Source of the DNA: Phytophthora colocasiae
Taxonomy: Eukaryota > Oomycota > Peronosporomycetes > Peronosporales > Peronosporaceae
Length of the DNA stretch: 64,000 bases
Direction of reading: 5' to 3'
NCBI GenBank assembly: GCA_018806915.1
Contig: JAGKQI010000088.1
Location: 496,001-560,000 of the forward strand
Part shown: piece by piece, positions 50,211 through 60,930 of the stretch
Position numbering within the stretch: the stretch's first letter is position 1
Layout: every line of letters starts with the position of its first letter
Notes under the pieces: model-generated
Databases searched by the model: none
What the model saw: the letters and a program-made list of their open reading frames with translations, nothing else
What the model was told of the DNA's origin: nothing
Made by a program: the position numbers and the translations under genes

Positions 50211-50850
50211 ATGGGGGACGCTTTGTCGCCTCAGGAGATCGCCATCGTAAGCTGGTTTGAGTCGCGAAATGATGACTGGCGCGACTACGACTACGGGTCC
50301 AGTGAGGATGACGACGAGAACAGCATCGCCATGCTTTTGGCGTGCACAACAGGCAGCTCCAACAGCCTCCCGGCAGTTTACAGACTAGAAGAAGATGTAA
50401 GTTGGTGGATGAAGCCCCGCAGCACAGAGTGGATTGAACGTTTGGTCTCCTCGAGCACGCTTTTTGATGATGCAAGGTTCTACGAGAATTTCCGCATGCG
50501 TTGAGGCGTCTTCCAGAGACTTCTAGGGCGTGTAGAGGGGGCAATATCGCGGTCCGATACAAACTTTCGCAAAGCTGTTCCAGCTGATCGTGTGTTACTG
50601 GCATTTTTGTTCTACTCGGCGCATGGGACTACGTTTAAGGTGCTGCACGAAACGTTTGGCATTGGAGTCTCAACATGTAGTGAGCTGCTAAGACGCGTTG
50701 CAAACGCAATTTGTGCTCTCGGGTTAATTTCGTTGCCGTCAGATGTCGAGCTGAGGGCCATATCGGAGAGGAATGAGCAGCGCACAGGAGTTCCGCAATG
50801 CACGCTCAGTGTAGATGGGTCTCATATTCCGATCTTCGTCTGCATCCAGC
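50211..50850 (+). pseudogene. Harbinger DDE transposase, N-terminal fragment
   Basis: The frame begins MGDALSPQEIAIVSWF and reads to a TGA at 50502-50504, then resumes in the same frame (GVFQRLLGRVEGAISR). It shows Harbinger-type features: FLFYSAHGTTFKVLHETFGI, VSTCSELLRRVANAI, and the first catalytic Asp in LSVDGSHIPIF. After that it abruptly runs into sequence of the opposite-strand ORF. The later catalytic Asp and Glu are absent. It is a nonfunctional fragment with one nonsense codon and a 3' deletion. Confidence 0.75.
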
Positions 50851-50859
50851 GTGCTGGAA

Positions 50860-51566
50860 GTTGTCTGGTGGTAGAACGCCTCTGACGATACTGTGGTGTC
50901 CTCACGCTCGAATATAGGTGTAGACGAAACCAAAGAAGCCGGCTCTACAGAGTCATCTCCCCCTACCACGTTCTTGAGCGCGTTAAAAACGGCGATGTCC
51001 ATTTCTGCGTTGCGGGCTTCTGCCTTATTCGCTTCGCGGATTTCTTTTCGTTCACGCTTGGAGAGACCAAACCAGTCGCCTCTGCCCGTCGAGCCGATAA
51101 GCCGGTTGTTGTTAAAGCCCACGATGAACTTGTACGCGGCCGGTAGCGTGTTCTTTTTATCGGTCACGGCCTTTTCGGTGCGGTGGGTGGGGCCTCCACA
51201 AAGTGCTGTGAAGCCCTTGTATATATCGGAGTTCAGGGCTGCCGCAGACTCAGGCTTCTCGACTTCAGCGCGCCAGGCCTGGATAAGCTTCAGGATTTCC
51301 TCGGTAGTCCAGTTCGGGCCACGTGGACGTGGAGACGGCCGCCCCGTACCAACGGTCGAACTAACATGATCCCCAACGGTGCTCTCCGCAGCCTGCACAG
51401 GCGCAGCGACGCCTCCGAGCGCCCCCGCCATCTTCGACGAACGAGATCTTGGTCTCCCCTCCCTGCCTACTGAAGAATTGAATTTACCGACGGAATTCCG
51501 AGTAGCAGATTTCCTAATCGGAAAACAGCATCGTCTGCCGCTTTTTCCAGTAAGGTGGTATTGCAA
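50860..51566 (-). CDS. Harbinger-associated Myb/SANT-like DNA-binding protein
   Basis: The frame starts near the right terminus; the methionine of MAGALGGVAAPVQ (near 51432) is an alternative start. The conserved part PRGPNWTTEEILKLIQAW, followed downstream by KKNTLPAAYKFIVGFNN and STGRGDWFGLSKRERKEIR, matches trihelix/Myb-like partner proteins that Harbinger elements encode to bring the nuclease to DNA. The frame is open through to the junction with the nuclease fragment near 50850, so its C-terminus may be shortened or fused. The N-terminal two thirds recur in the second block copy (58243-58731). Confidence 0.65.
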
Positions 51567-51638
51567 GTACTACCTTTTGGCTGTACTTTTTCCATTTGCC
51601 GAGTGAAAACTTACCGGTGTGAACCCCCCCCCCCCATT

Positions 51639-52203
51639 GCAGGTATGTAAGAAAGGAAATTGAGATTGATTAACTGATTATACTGGGAGTAGGTTGACAC
51701 AATACCTAGTCTATGTATGATTGCGTTTGCCAATCAAAAACCATTATTGCTTTTTAGCTTACCTAGGTATTTACCGCATAACCGAGAGCATGCACATCTC
51801 TTAACGCACACTCAGCGTAAGCCAATCAGATCAAACATTTTTGCGTTTTATTACCATTTCTCATAAAGCACACTCAGTGATTGTGTTAAAATTTAATAGC
51901 AGTGAAGAACTGATAAAACACACACTCCAGTTGCAGCAGTCTACCTTTTCATTTTCGAATTTGCGTCGGTTTACAATGGCGATTGTAGGAAGACCTCGTA
52001 CGAGCGGCATCGGATCTCGTCCGAAGCAGTACAAACGCGCTGCTGTCTCGTATGCTACAAATTGCACATGTACTATCCTATGCACCTGCCGAACAGCCAC
52101 GTCCACCTGTACATGGGGTATGCTCTATGAGATCGGTTATGCGGTACATCATTTTATCCCACGAAGTAAATTAACCTTTTGTGAACGGTTGGTTTTGATT
52201 GCA
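51639..52203. other. Non-coding spacer in duplicated block
   Basis: AT-rich, with repeated CGCACACTCAGCG-type motifs and CATAAAG/CTTTATG pieces that hint at another decayed transposon. No gene is assigned. Confidence 0.4.
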
Positions 52204-52207
52204 TTAA

Positions 52208-53005
52208 CCCCCCCGCTCTCAAGCCTATTTTGACCCCCCGGCAAGTCTTTAACATGTTGTATAATACTACATGTTAAGGACAGTCTAATCTTGATTTTTG
52301 TATTGCCTGTGATAAGTACGAGTGTAAAGTCTGTACTGCGGGAAGGAAACCTGATCGGTCAAGATTGCTTGCACATCGTGCGCAGCGCTATGTACCAGCG
52401 AAGTTGTCATATACACCTTCTCCAGTCTCGCAGGTGGGCGTATGTTGTATATACTGCGACTGGTTTGGGCCTTTTTATTTGAAGTTGACACAGAGCAAAC
52501 ATTTTTGCCTAGCTATGCCACGCTTCAGTTCCAGAGGGATTGAACATCATGTTGCAAGCAATCTTTTCTTTGCGATTGTAATCATCAGTGTTCCTACTTG
52601 TCTTGTTCGCTACCATCGTCCTAACGCTTCTTACGACTCCTCCTCGCCCACCTCCTCCTCTTCCGCTTCCTCCTGCTCGTCTTTTTTCGCTTCTTCTTCT
52701 CCCTCCTGCTCGTCCTCTTTCTCTTCTTCATCTCCCTCCTGCGGCTCCTCCTTCTCTTCTTCCTGCCCCCTGTCCTCAGCATCTTGGTGGCCGCGCGGCC
52801 ACCAAGACCCGGAGTCTTATCACAAATCAGTGAATCTATCTGTGTCTTGGCCTTAGCACTTTTCTGGCTTTTCTTGTTACAATATTCACCTACCCGCGTG
52901 CATTTCACGGTTTTTAACATGTTGTATTATACAACATGTTAAGAATAAGCCAATTCTGGTGTGTACCACTAATGTAGTCATATACAACGGTTGAGAGCGG
53001 GGGGG
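52208..53005. mobile_element. TTAA-flanked non-autonomous element, copy 1
   Basis: 798 bp bounded by perfect 15-bp inverted repeats (CCCCCCCGCTCTCAA and its complement) with TTAA on each side (52204-52207, 53006-53009), the target duplication of piggyBac-type elements. Inside lies a second pair of TTAACATGTTGTAT-type palindromes (about 52250-52278 and 52913-52941), suggesting one TTAA element nested in another. The interior has a C/T-rich run (Glu/Lys-rich on the minus strand) and a 24-bp perfect palindrome at 52783-52806. No transposase is present. Confidence 0.75.
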
Positions 53006-53009
53006 TTAA

Positions 53010-53267
53010 AGTATGGTATACAAGCCATGATGTTACCAATTCAATGCGGGCATTCTGACGCCTTTCATAAAGAACGGTAGTGTCATTGTGTGATAATCAG
53101 CTGATACTTAGCTCGGCTATTATTGTCAACTGGCGCATGGTGACCACTTTCATAAAATACTGTACTCTTCTTCTCCGTATTTTAATTGGTCAATAATGAG
53201 CGTTTCTCCTCCCAGACCAACGCGCCCTGATGTGATTGAGCAAAACTCAATCACGCCAAGACTCTAC
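53010..53267. other. Non-coding spacer between TTAA element and minisatellite
   Basis: No gene seen; it contains TTTCATAAAG-type motifs similar to those left of the TTAA element. Confidence 0.4.
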
Positions 53268-53606
53268 TCAATAACCCCCTGGCTCCGAAGGGGGCGTAGC
53301 CGCCGGCGGCGAGGGTAGCCGGGTGTTATAGCGGCTCCGCATTCGATTGGAGTTTCTGTAATTCGCAGCGTTCGACCTGGCTACCGCCAACATACGCTCC
53401 GAAGGGGGCGTAGCCGCCGGCGGCGAGGGTACCCGGATGTTATAGCGGCTCCGCATTCGATTGGAGTTTCTGTAATTCGCAGCGTTCGACCTGGCTACCG
53501 CCAACATACGCTCCGAAGAGCGAGTGTATGCTGGTATTACTATGCGAAAGGATGTATGAAGTCCATTAAACCAAATATCTTCTATAAATTTATCTCTTTC
53601 AAACAT
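53268..53606 (-). CDS. Hypothetical protein with 38-residue tandem repeats, copy 1
   Basis: A 112-residue open frame, MFERDKFIEDIWFNGLHTSF then two repeats of 38 residues (ERMLAVARSNAANYRNSNRM and following, ending SPPAATPP), encoded by a 114-bp tandem DNA repeat. No domain is recognised. The repeat length divisible by three keeps the frame in both block copies (two versus three units), but protein expression is unproven and it may simply be an open frame over a minisatellite. Confidence 0.35.
   Translation of the reverse strand: MFERDKFIEDIWFNGLHTSFRIVIPAYTRSSERMLAVARSNAANYRNSNRMRSRYNIRVPSPPAATPPSERMLAVARSNAANYRNSNRMRSRYNTRLPSPPAATPPSEPGGY
53282..53520. repeat. 114-bp minisatellite, two units
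   Basis: Units start at 53282 and 53396 (GCTCCGAAGGGGGCGTAGCC). The duplicate block has three units. Confidence 0.9.
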
Positions 53607-53655
53607 GATCGGATTAGTTGCGTTCTCACCCGCGTTGACTATTATGTAGTTCCCT

Positions 53656-56296
53656 GTGGAATACGATAATTACTTAAACGGAGGAGGGTCCCATGGACAG
53701 CAACCACAGCGAGTCCCCCTTCGCCTCTCTACCCGGGCGGTTGTAAAGGAAGCGAGCTACGACAATGAAGTTGGAGTCAGCAACCTCTCTTCTCTCTCGA
53801 GGCCGAAGGGGTCAAAGAACAAGGCGAAGCTAACGAGCAGCGAGCCACCATCTAGAGAGCCTCCACGCAAGCGAGGACAGCCGCGCGGAAGCAAGAATAA
53901 GCTCAAGAGAAATTTGACTTCTGCGCTGGAAGAAAACCTAAAGCCCACAGCTGTTCTCACATTAGTCGTCGCATCTACGGATGTACCAGCAACACCGACT
54001 ACCAATTCAGCTCTTCTCCGCACCAGAGGCTGGCCAATATCTAGCACCGCAAGTTGCTCCAGGTGTCGCATGTGGGAATGGGCTAACAAGTCTTGCGACG
54101 CAGAATACAGGTGTGGTGCCCGGCGCGACTGCAAACGCTCAAAATACGCCGCCTGTACAAGGACATATCCACCCGTACTTACGAGATCTGGACGAAGTGC
54201 ATCGGGACAATCGCCATCGCTGTCAGCTCTGTATGTGAACACACTGGTCGCTTTTTCGCCTACAAAATAAGGTTCGGCTTCCTCAAGAAAATATGTTGGT
54301 GTTGGTAGTGCTTACATTGTTGGAAGGGTTTGCCGTCTTGTAAAGGGACTATATCTAGCCAGTTGGCTCGACTCTCAGTTTCAATCTCACGTGGAGAACA
54401 TGTCTTTGGGTACAATGATACAACGCGGCAATACGAACTACAGCTTGCTTCACGCTCGGACAAATGGACCCGGCTGGAGTCAACTCTGTGCTGTGGACTC
54501 AGGAGAAAGTGTTGTAATTGATGGAGGTATGGATGGCCTCGAAGTTTGTATGGAGCACTATGAACCTCCGATGTCGGTCCCGAATTCTGTTGCACAAGTG
54601 GAAGCTATCGTGAATTCTCGCTTCAAGTCGTCACAAGTGATGGAAGCGTCTGGCGACCTCTATCAGCACGCAGATAAAACTACTACTACGATACTGCGAC
54701 CAGAGTTCCGTCATATTTGGTCGAGCACTCAGCTTCAGCAAATTTTGTTTTGCGTATATTCCGGTAGGATTTTGGCAACAAGTTCTGGGGGAGACAAACA
54801 GCTATTCCCGATCGAATAACATCGCGCTTAGGATGCCATTCAAGGGATCATGACGTTTCTGGGCATCTTATTTACATGTCGCTCGTTGACACGGGCGAGT
54901 AGAGCAACTACTGGAGTACTCAAGTGGAGGATGAAATTTTCGGCGGTAAATATGTGGGTCTCGACAAAATCATGTCACTTCGACGATTAAAGCAGGTGCG
55001 ACAATGCTTTACCTCCGTTGCGTCCAGCCGAATAGCACCAACAACGATCTGGCAACTCGTATTCGTCCGCTGCTCAACTTGCTCAAGTATACAGGACCAA
55101 ATATGTTGAAGTTGGCAGAAACGTTGCGCTGGACGAGGCTAGTGTCGCCTGTCAGTCCAAGTACGGTAAAACTCTTATAGTCTACAACACAATGAAGCAA
55201 GTACCACTTTCGGATTTATATGATGAGCTGCACCACGTCGTGGATCTCCCTGAACTTTTTTTAGACTTCATTGCGCGAGTACAATATCAGACCGGCTAGC
55301 CGGTGTTGCGTCGGTCGGGGAGGCAAATGAAAGTGACAGTGAGCTGGCGGCCACCTCAGCGATTCGGCAGTGTGTGCTTGAAGTTGTCCGTCCAGTGTTT
55401 GGCACGAGCCGTGTGGTGAACTCTGACAACTACTACACATCGGTACAACTATTAGAAGCTCTAGGGGTGAAGGGAACTCTCGAGAAACCGTTCGTAGAAC
55501 GAGTGCCCATTTCCCACAGCATGTGAGGCTGGAGATGAAGGAGTGTTTCAGAGGCTCATCGCGCGAGGCTGTATCAACGACCCACAAAATTGTTGCTGCA
55601 TCTTGGTACGACAGCGCAATTGTAAATCTTGTTTCAAACGCCGACGTGTCCAACCTGACGACCCCAAGCCAACAAACGTACATTCAGCGCCCCGACGTGC
55701 GTGAAGGAGTATAACACCTACATACAAGGTGTTGATCGCTTAGATCAGATACGAGGAAGATTTTTAAATTCATTCCTTCAAGAAATGTTTCAAGAAGCTT
55801 GGTTTGGCTTTGGTGGATGTCGCTCGAACAAATGCATTTCTGACGCGCAAACTTGCGCTGGGTCTGGACAGTGATAAGGACCTCCACCGCGACTTTATTG
55901 TACAGCTAGTAACGAAGCCTTCAACGGGAAATGGAAAGATGCTCCCAGCGAGCAGAACATGCTGTTCACCGATGGCGGGAGTTTGGGAGCGACGGAACCG
56001 CAACAACCTGTTAGTGCTGTATGGACGTCGGGGACGATGGAGTCGTAGACGCTTCCAACTCGTGCGAAAACAGCTTGTTCCGCAGTATCTTCTAGACAAG
56101 ATTTGAGGAGATAAGCCGAAAACGGAGGCAGTGCGTTGTGTGCCGATGGGAGGAAAGCTACCCTACAGAATTCACCGATTATTGCGTTCTACACGGCGTG
56201 GCGTTGTGCAAAGTTGCCCACACAGAAGGCATTCCAAAGGCCTTCATGTGTCCGCACGTGTCTTGGACATGCTGGGACAAATATGACATGATGTAA
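53656..56296 (+). pseudogene. piggyBac-like transposase, decayed, copy 1
   Basis: The 5' part encodes AT-hook-like basic segments (RPKGSKNK, RKRGQPRGSKNK). From about 54300 the frame reads a DDE_Tnp_1_7-type core: GPGWSQLCAVDSGESVVIDG, VCMEHYEPPMSVPN and ASGDLYQHADKTTTT. GGKYVGLDKIMSLRRLKQ follows, then in other frames ALDEASVACQSKYGKT, NSDNYYTSVQLLEALG-like text and TYIQGVDRLDQIRGRF. It closes with a Cys-rich C-terminus (RRQCVVC ... CWDKYDMM) at a TAA at 56294. At least five frame changes or stops disable it. It does not match its flanking TTAA element in size, so its own termini were not identified. Confidence 0.75.
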
Positions 56297-56809
56297 CTTC
56301 AGATTTTCTGGCGTCATGCTGCTGTTACCCAGTGATGTACCTGGTTACATTTGGTTTTGGAGAGGGAGTATGTGGGACGTGGCCGCACCCGTGCGACATC
56401 TGTGGAAGATTGTGGATAAACCTTCGCCTGACTGTAAAGGGGCCCAAAGGACCAGAAGTGTACTTCAGAGTGTGCACAACTCTGAAGGGCAACTACACTC
56501 TGTCTGGTCACCGGACTTTCCCCGACGATGAGTGCCTAAGTTCTGGCGGAAAGTCTCTCAGAAGAACGTATCTCTGAGAGACCTCATCCCGTTACCGTCC
56601 AGCGCGACGATGGATGGTTCAAGGATTCACAACATATACCCGCAGAGACCAAGTATCGCATCGCTGGACGCCGCGCACCCGCGCAACCCCCAAGATCTTC
56701 GTGTACGTTGTAGCATTGGTGCTCCGTACTCTGGTTACTTACTCAAGATTCTGGTATCTCTAACTCTGAGTGACCAAGACTCTGAAAAACCAAGTGATAT
56801 CAGACTCTG
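56297..56809. other. Non-coding flank of piggyBac remnant
   Basis: Short open frames here (for example 56332-56577) match nothing recognised. Sequence up to 56725 is part of the duplicated block; then a CTCTGAAA/ACCAAG-rich stretch begins. Confidence 0.4.
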
Positions 56810-58242
56810 AAAACCAGGATACCAGACTCTGAAACCACCGAAGATTCAAGACCATACTGAAACCAAGTGAACCCAAGTTCAAGTCACGCATTCAAGTGAT
56901 TACTGACCTGCACATCCCCCATAATGACGTCTCTACCTGTCAACCCATCGAGATCGGCTGCACAGACTGCATACTGAGACCAAGTCAAAGTACCAGATGT
57001 ATACAAAGACCAAGAGTACCTGAGATATGAAGACTGACTGCATAAAGGACGCAAAAGACGACAAGAAGAAGAGAGTTACCAGAGATATATGATAGTTATG
57101 AGGAAGATAAACGATAAACAGAGTTCAATTTGCCGTGTAGCCCAGAAGTCGTTGTATTTCTGCCTGCAAGGCCACGTCAAGGTTTGGTGCCGTGTGATCT
57201 CTCGCCTATCCAATCCCCTTAGGCGGAGATCAGGTAACGTAGAGACCTGAGAGGACCCGCCTATTCCATATCCTAGTTGGGTCGTTTGTTTTGTCTCTAG
57301 CGGTAGCCCATTTCATATTGCTCGTTTGGACAGGCTCTGGAAACTAGACAGTCGTTTTCAGAGTGCAAGGTAGACTGTTGTATATAGCCGATTGTATTGG
57401 TTTATATTTTCCCTCTATATTAGAGGGTGGTGCGCGAACGTGAAGGGATACCAGACAGACCAGGTGTCTGGCAGCAAGTCCCTAGTTGACCTGGAGTGTT
57501 AGCCCACCGTTCAAGGGCCTAGAAAGAATAAGAACGGCTGTATATATTTGTATATTTTTGAACTCTGTATATTGGTTGTTTATCTCTGAAAGTCAGGTAT
57601 CTCGGTTCTGGATTTGTGATATTCAGACACCGATTTCAGACTTTCTCTGGTATATTAACCTCTTTCCGACCGCCGACTACCTGGAAACCATCTTGGTTTC
57701 CAGAGATTCCGACTCCCGAACGCTCCTGGAAGGATTTCCTGAATACCGACACCAGACTCCAAGGGAACCCCAACTTCTCTTCACAACACATTCTCAGACT
57801 CCGGCGAGGGTCATATTTCCGAAGACAACGAACCCACGAGGATACCGCAAGGTACCACACGCCAACCTACCGTTGTACGACTCTGAAAACCCCTTTTCAG
57901 TAGTCGTATAACTAGGGTTCACTATACGCCCCCTGCTCCGCGACCAAAGTTTCACCGACTTCGCGACAACTGGTGCGCGTGCCCGGATCTTTGGAATCGT
58001 GATATCACCGGATTTGAGAGTACAAGAAGAGAAAGTTTCCTGTCATATTCAAAATGGCTACACCAGGGTCTACGAGAGGAGGACGCCGTGGTCGTGGTCG
58101 GAGTACTCCGACACGTCAGTCCAAGCGTCTACAAGGTCTATCGCCTGAGGAGCAACCAGACTTGGATGCTATCCAGAAGGCGGCCCGCGAGAAGAGGAAG
58201 GCTGCGCGAGAGAAGAAGGCAGCCGAGAGTGTGAATGTCCCA
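56810..58242 (+). mobile_element. LTR-retrotransposon 5' fragment (LTR, leader, start of gag)
   Basis: A long non-coding stretch with a TATATAG box near 57382, GT-rich transcribed-LTR character and a leader precedes an ATG at 58054. The frame encodes a basic N-terminus typical of oomycete Gypsy Gag (MATPGSTRGGRRGRGRS, then Lys/Arg/Glu-rich). It is cut after residue ~63 at 58242, where Harbinger sequence identical to 51078 begins. LTR limits were not resolved. Confidence 0.55.
58054..58242 (+). pseudogene. Retrotransposon gag, 5' end only
   Basis: 63 residues from ATG, rich in Arg and Lys, interrupted at the duplication junction. In-frame reading continues briefly into Harbinger sequence to 58311 but this is chance. 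Confidence 0.55.
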
Positions 58243-58802
58243 GCCTCTGCCCGTCGAGCCGATAAGCCGGTTGTTGTTAAAGCCCACGATGAACTTGTAC
58301 GCGGCCGGTAGCGTGTTCTTTTTATCGGTCACGGCCTTTTCGGTGCGGTGGGTGGGGCCTCCACAAAGTGCTGTGAAGCCCTTGTATATATCGGAGTTCA
58401 GGGCTGCCGCAGACTCAGGCTTCTCGACTTCAGCGCGCCAGGCCTGGATAAGCTTCAGGATTTCCTCGGTAGTCCAGTTCGGGCCACGTGGACGTGGAGA
58501 CGGCCGCCCCGTACCAACGGTCGAACTAACATGATCCCCAACGGTGCTCTCCGCAGCCTGCACAGGCGCAGCGACGCCTCCGAGCGCCCCCGCCATCTTC
58601 GACGAACGGGATCTTGGTCTCCCCTCCCTGCCTACTGAAGAATTGAATTTACCGACGGAATTCCGAGTAGCAGATTTCCTAATCGGAAAACAGCATCGTC
58701 TGCCGCTTTTTCCAGTAAGGTGGTATTGCAAGTACTACCTTTTGGCTGTACTTTTTCCATTTGCCGAGTGAAAACTTACCGGTGTGAACCCCCCCCCCCC
58801 CA
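58243..58802 (-). pseudogene. Harbinger right half with truncated Myb/SANT frame, copy 2
   Basis: Contains the right terminus and the conserved PNWTTEEILKL region, but the frame is fused at 58243 to retrotransposon DNA and ends in unrelated residues. The nuclease half is absent. Confidence 0.7.
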
Positions 58803-59371
58803 TTGCAGGTATGTAAGAAAGGAAATTGAGATTGATTAACTGATTATACTGGGAGTAGGTTGACACAATACCTAGTCTATGTATGATTGCGTTTGCCAAT
58901 CAAAAACCATTATTGCTTTTTAGCTTACCTAGGTATTTACCGCATAACCGAGAGCATGCACATCTCTTAACGCACACTCAGCGTAAGCCAATCAGATCAA
59001 ACATTTTTGCGTTTTATTACCATTTCTCATAAAGCACACTCAGTGATTGTGTTAAAATTTAATAGCAGTGAAGAACTGATAAAACACACTCCAGTTGCAG
59101 CAGTCTACCTTTTCATTTTCGAATTTGCGTCGGTTTACAATGGCGATTGTAGGAAGACCTCGTACGAGCGGCATCGGATCTCGTCCGAAGCAGTACAAAC
59201 GCGCTGCTGTCTCGTATGCTACAAATTGCACATGTACTATCCTATGCACCTGCCGAACAGCCACGTCCACCTGTACATGGGGTATGCTCTATGAGATCGG
59301 TTATGCGGTACATCATTTTATCCCACGAAGTAAATTAACCTTTTGTGAACGGTTGGTTTTGATTGCATTAA

Positions 59372-60166
59372 CCCCCCCGCTCTCAAGCCTATTTTGACCC
59401 CCCGGCAAGTCTTTAACATGTTGTATAATACTACATGTTAGGACAGTCTAATCTTGATTTTTGTATTGCCTGTGATAAGTACGAGTGTAAAGTCTGTACT
59501 GCGGGAAGGAAACCTGATCGGTCAAGATTGCTTGCACATCGTGCGCAGCGCTATGTACCAGCGAAGTTGTCATATACACCTTCTCCAGTCTCGCAGGTGG
59601 GCGTATGTTGTATATACTGCGACTGGTTTGGGCCTTTTTATTTGAAGTTGACACAGAGCAAACATTTTTGCCTAGCTATGCCACGCTTCAGTTCCAGAGG
59701 GATTGAACATCATGTTGCAAGCAATCTTTTCTTTGCGATTGTAATCATCAGTGTTCCTACTTGTCTTGTTCGCTACCATCGTCCTAACGCTTCTTACGAC
59801 TCCTCCTCGCCCACCTCCTCCTCTTCCGCTTCCTCCTGCTCGTCTTTTTTCGCTTCTTCTTCTCCCTCCTGCTCGTCCTCTTTCTCTTCTTCATCTCCTC
59901 CTGCGGCTCCTCCTTCTCTTCTTCCTGCCCCCTGTCCTCAGCATCTTGGTGGCCGCGCAGCCACCAAGACCAGAGTCTTATCACAAATCAGTGAATCTAT
60001 CTGTGTCTTGGCCTTAGCACTTTTCTGGCTTTTCTTGTTACAATATTCACCTACCCGCGTGCATTTCACGGTTTTTAACATGTTGTATTATACAACATGT
60101 TAAGAATAAGCCAATTCTGGTGTGTACCACTAATGTAGTCATATACAACGGTTGAGAGCGGGGGGG
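59372..60166. mobile_element. TTAA-flanked non-autonomous element, copy 2
   Basis: Same ends and TTAA flanks (59368-59371, 60167-60170) as 52208-53005. Differences include a missing A in the left inner palindrome, a missing C in the C/T-rich run and one mismatch in the 24-bp palindrome. Confidence 0.75.
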
Positions 60167-60428
60167 TTAAAGTATGGTATACAAGCCATGATGTTACCAA
60201 TTCAATGCGGGCATTCTGACGCCTTTCATAAAGAACGGTAGTGTCATTGTGTGATAATCAGCTGATACTTAGCTCGGCTATTATTGTCAACTGGCGCATG
60301 GTGACCACTTTCATAAAATACTGTACTCTTCTTCTCCGTATTTTAATTGGTCAATAATGAGCGTTTCTCCTCCCAGACCAACGCGCCCTGATGTGATTGA
60401 GCAAAACTCAATCACGCCAAGACTCTAC

Positions 60429-60881
60429 TCAATAACCCCCTGGCTCCGAAGGGGGCGTAGCCGCCGGCGGCGAGGGTAGCCGGGTGTTATAGCGGCTCCG
60501 CATTCGATTGGAGTTTCTGTAATTCGCAGCGTTCGACCTGGCTACCGCCAACATACGCTCCGAAGGGGGCGTAGCCGCCGGAGGAGAGCTTCGCCGGGTG
60601 TTATAGCGGCTCCGCATTCGATTGGAGTTTCTGTAATTCGCAGCGTTCGACCTGGCTACCGCCAACATACGCTCCGAAGGGGGCGTAGCCGCCGGCGGCG
60701 AGGGTACCCGGGTGTTATAGCGGCTCCGCATTCGATTGGAGTTTCTGTAATTCGCAGCGTTCGACCTGGCTACCGCCAACATACGCTCCGAAGAGCGAGT
60801 GTATGCTGGTATTACTATGCGAAAGGATGTATGAAGTCCATTAAACCAAATATCTTCTATAAATTTATCTCTTTCAAACAT
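60429..60881 (-). CDS. Hypothetical protein with 38-residue tandem repeats, copy 2
   Basis: A 150-residue version of the frame at 53268-53606 with three instead of two 38-residue units and otherwise the same ends. The extra unit keeps the frame. Confidence 0.35.
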   Translation of the reverse strand: MFERDKFIEDIWFNGLHTSFRIVIPAYTRSSERMLAVARSNAANYRNSNRMRSRYNTRVPSPPAATPPSERMLAVARSNAANYRNSNRMRSRYNTRRSSPPAATPPSERMLAVARSNAANYRNSNRMRSRYNTRLPSPPAATPPSEPGGY

Positions 60882-60930
60882 GATCGGATTAGTTGCGTTC
60901 TCACCCGCGTTGACTATTATGTAGTTCCCT

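Larger units (their letters stand above)
50063..51635. mobile_element. PIF/Harbinger-like DNA transposon, internally damaged
   Basis: Bounded by inverted termini: left GGGGTGTTCACACCGGTAA at 50063; the right end at 51611-51635 is its complement with an expanded C run. It is flanked by ATT on both sides (50060-50062, 51636-51638), the 3-bp duplication size of this superfamily. Two convergent coding remnants lie inside: a DDE nuclease fragment (+) and a Myb/SANT-like DNA-binding protein (-), the two-gene layout typical of Harbinger elements. At about 1.57 kb it is shorter than usual autonomous copies because the nuclease is truncated. Confidence 0.75.
51078..56725. repeat. Duplicated block, copy 1
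   Basis: Matches 58243-64000 almost throughout. Visible differences are mostly 1-bp homopolymer or short-repeat indels plus a 114-bp minisatellite unit. With the intervening 56726-58242 it forms a tandem unit of about 7.17 kb. Confidence 0.9.

Noticed and set aside
52621..52920. Highly basic Arg/Lys protein on the minus strand
   Set aside because: It is one frame of a GA-rich repeat; the other frame is equally open and acidic, so composition alone explains it.
56332..56577. 81-residue open frame after the piggyBac relic
   Set aside because: Two overlapping frames are equally open, with no family motif and the same text in both block copies.
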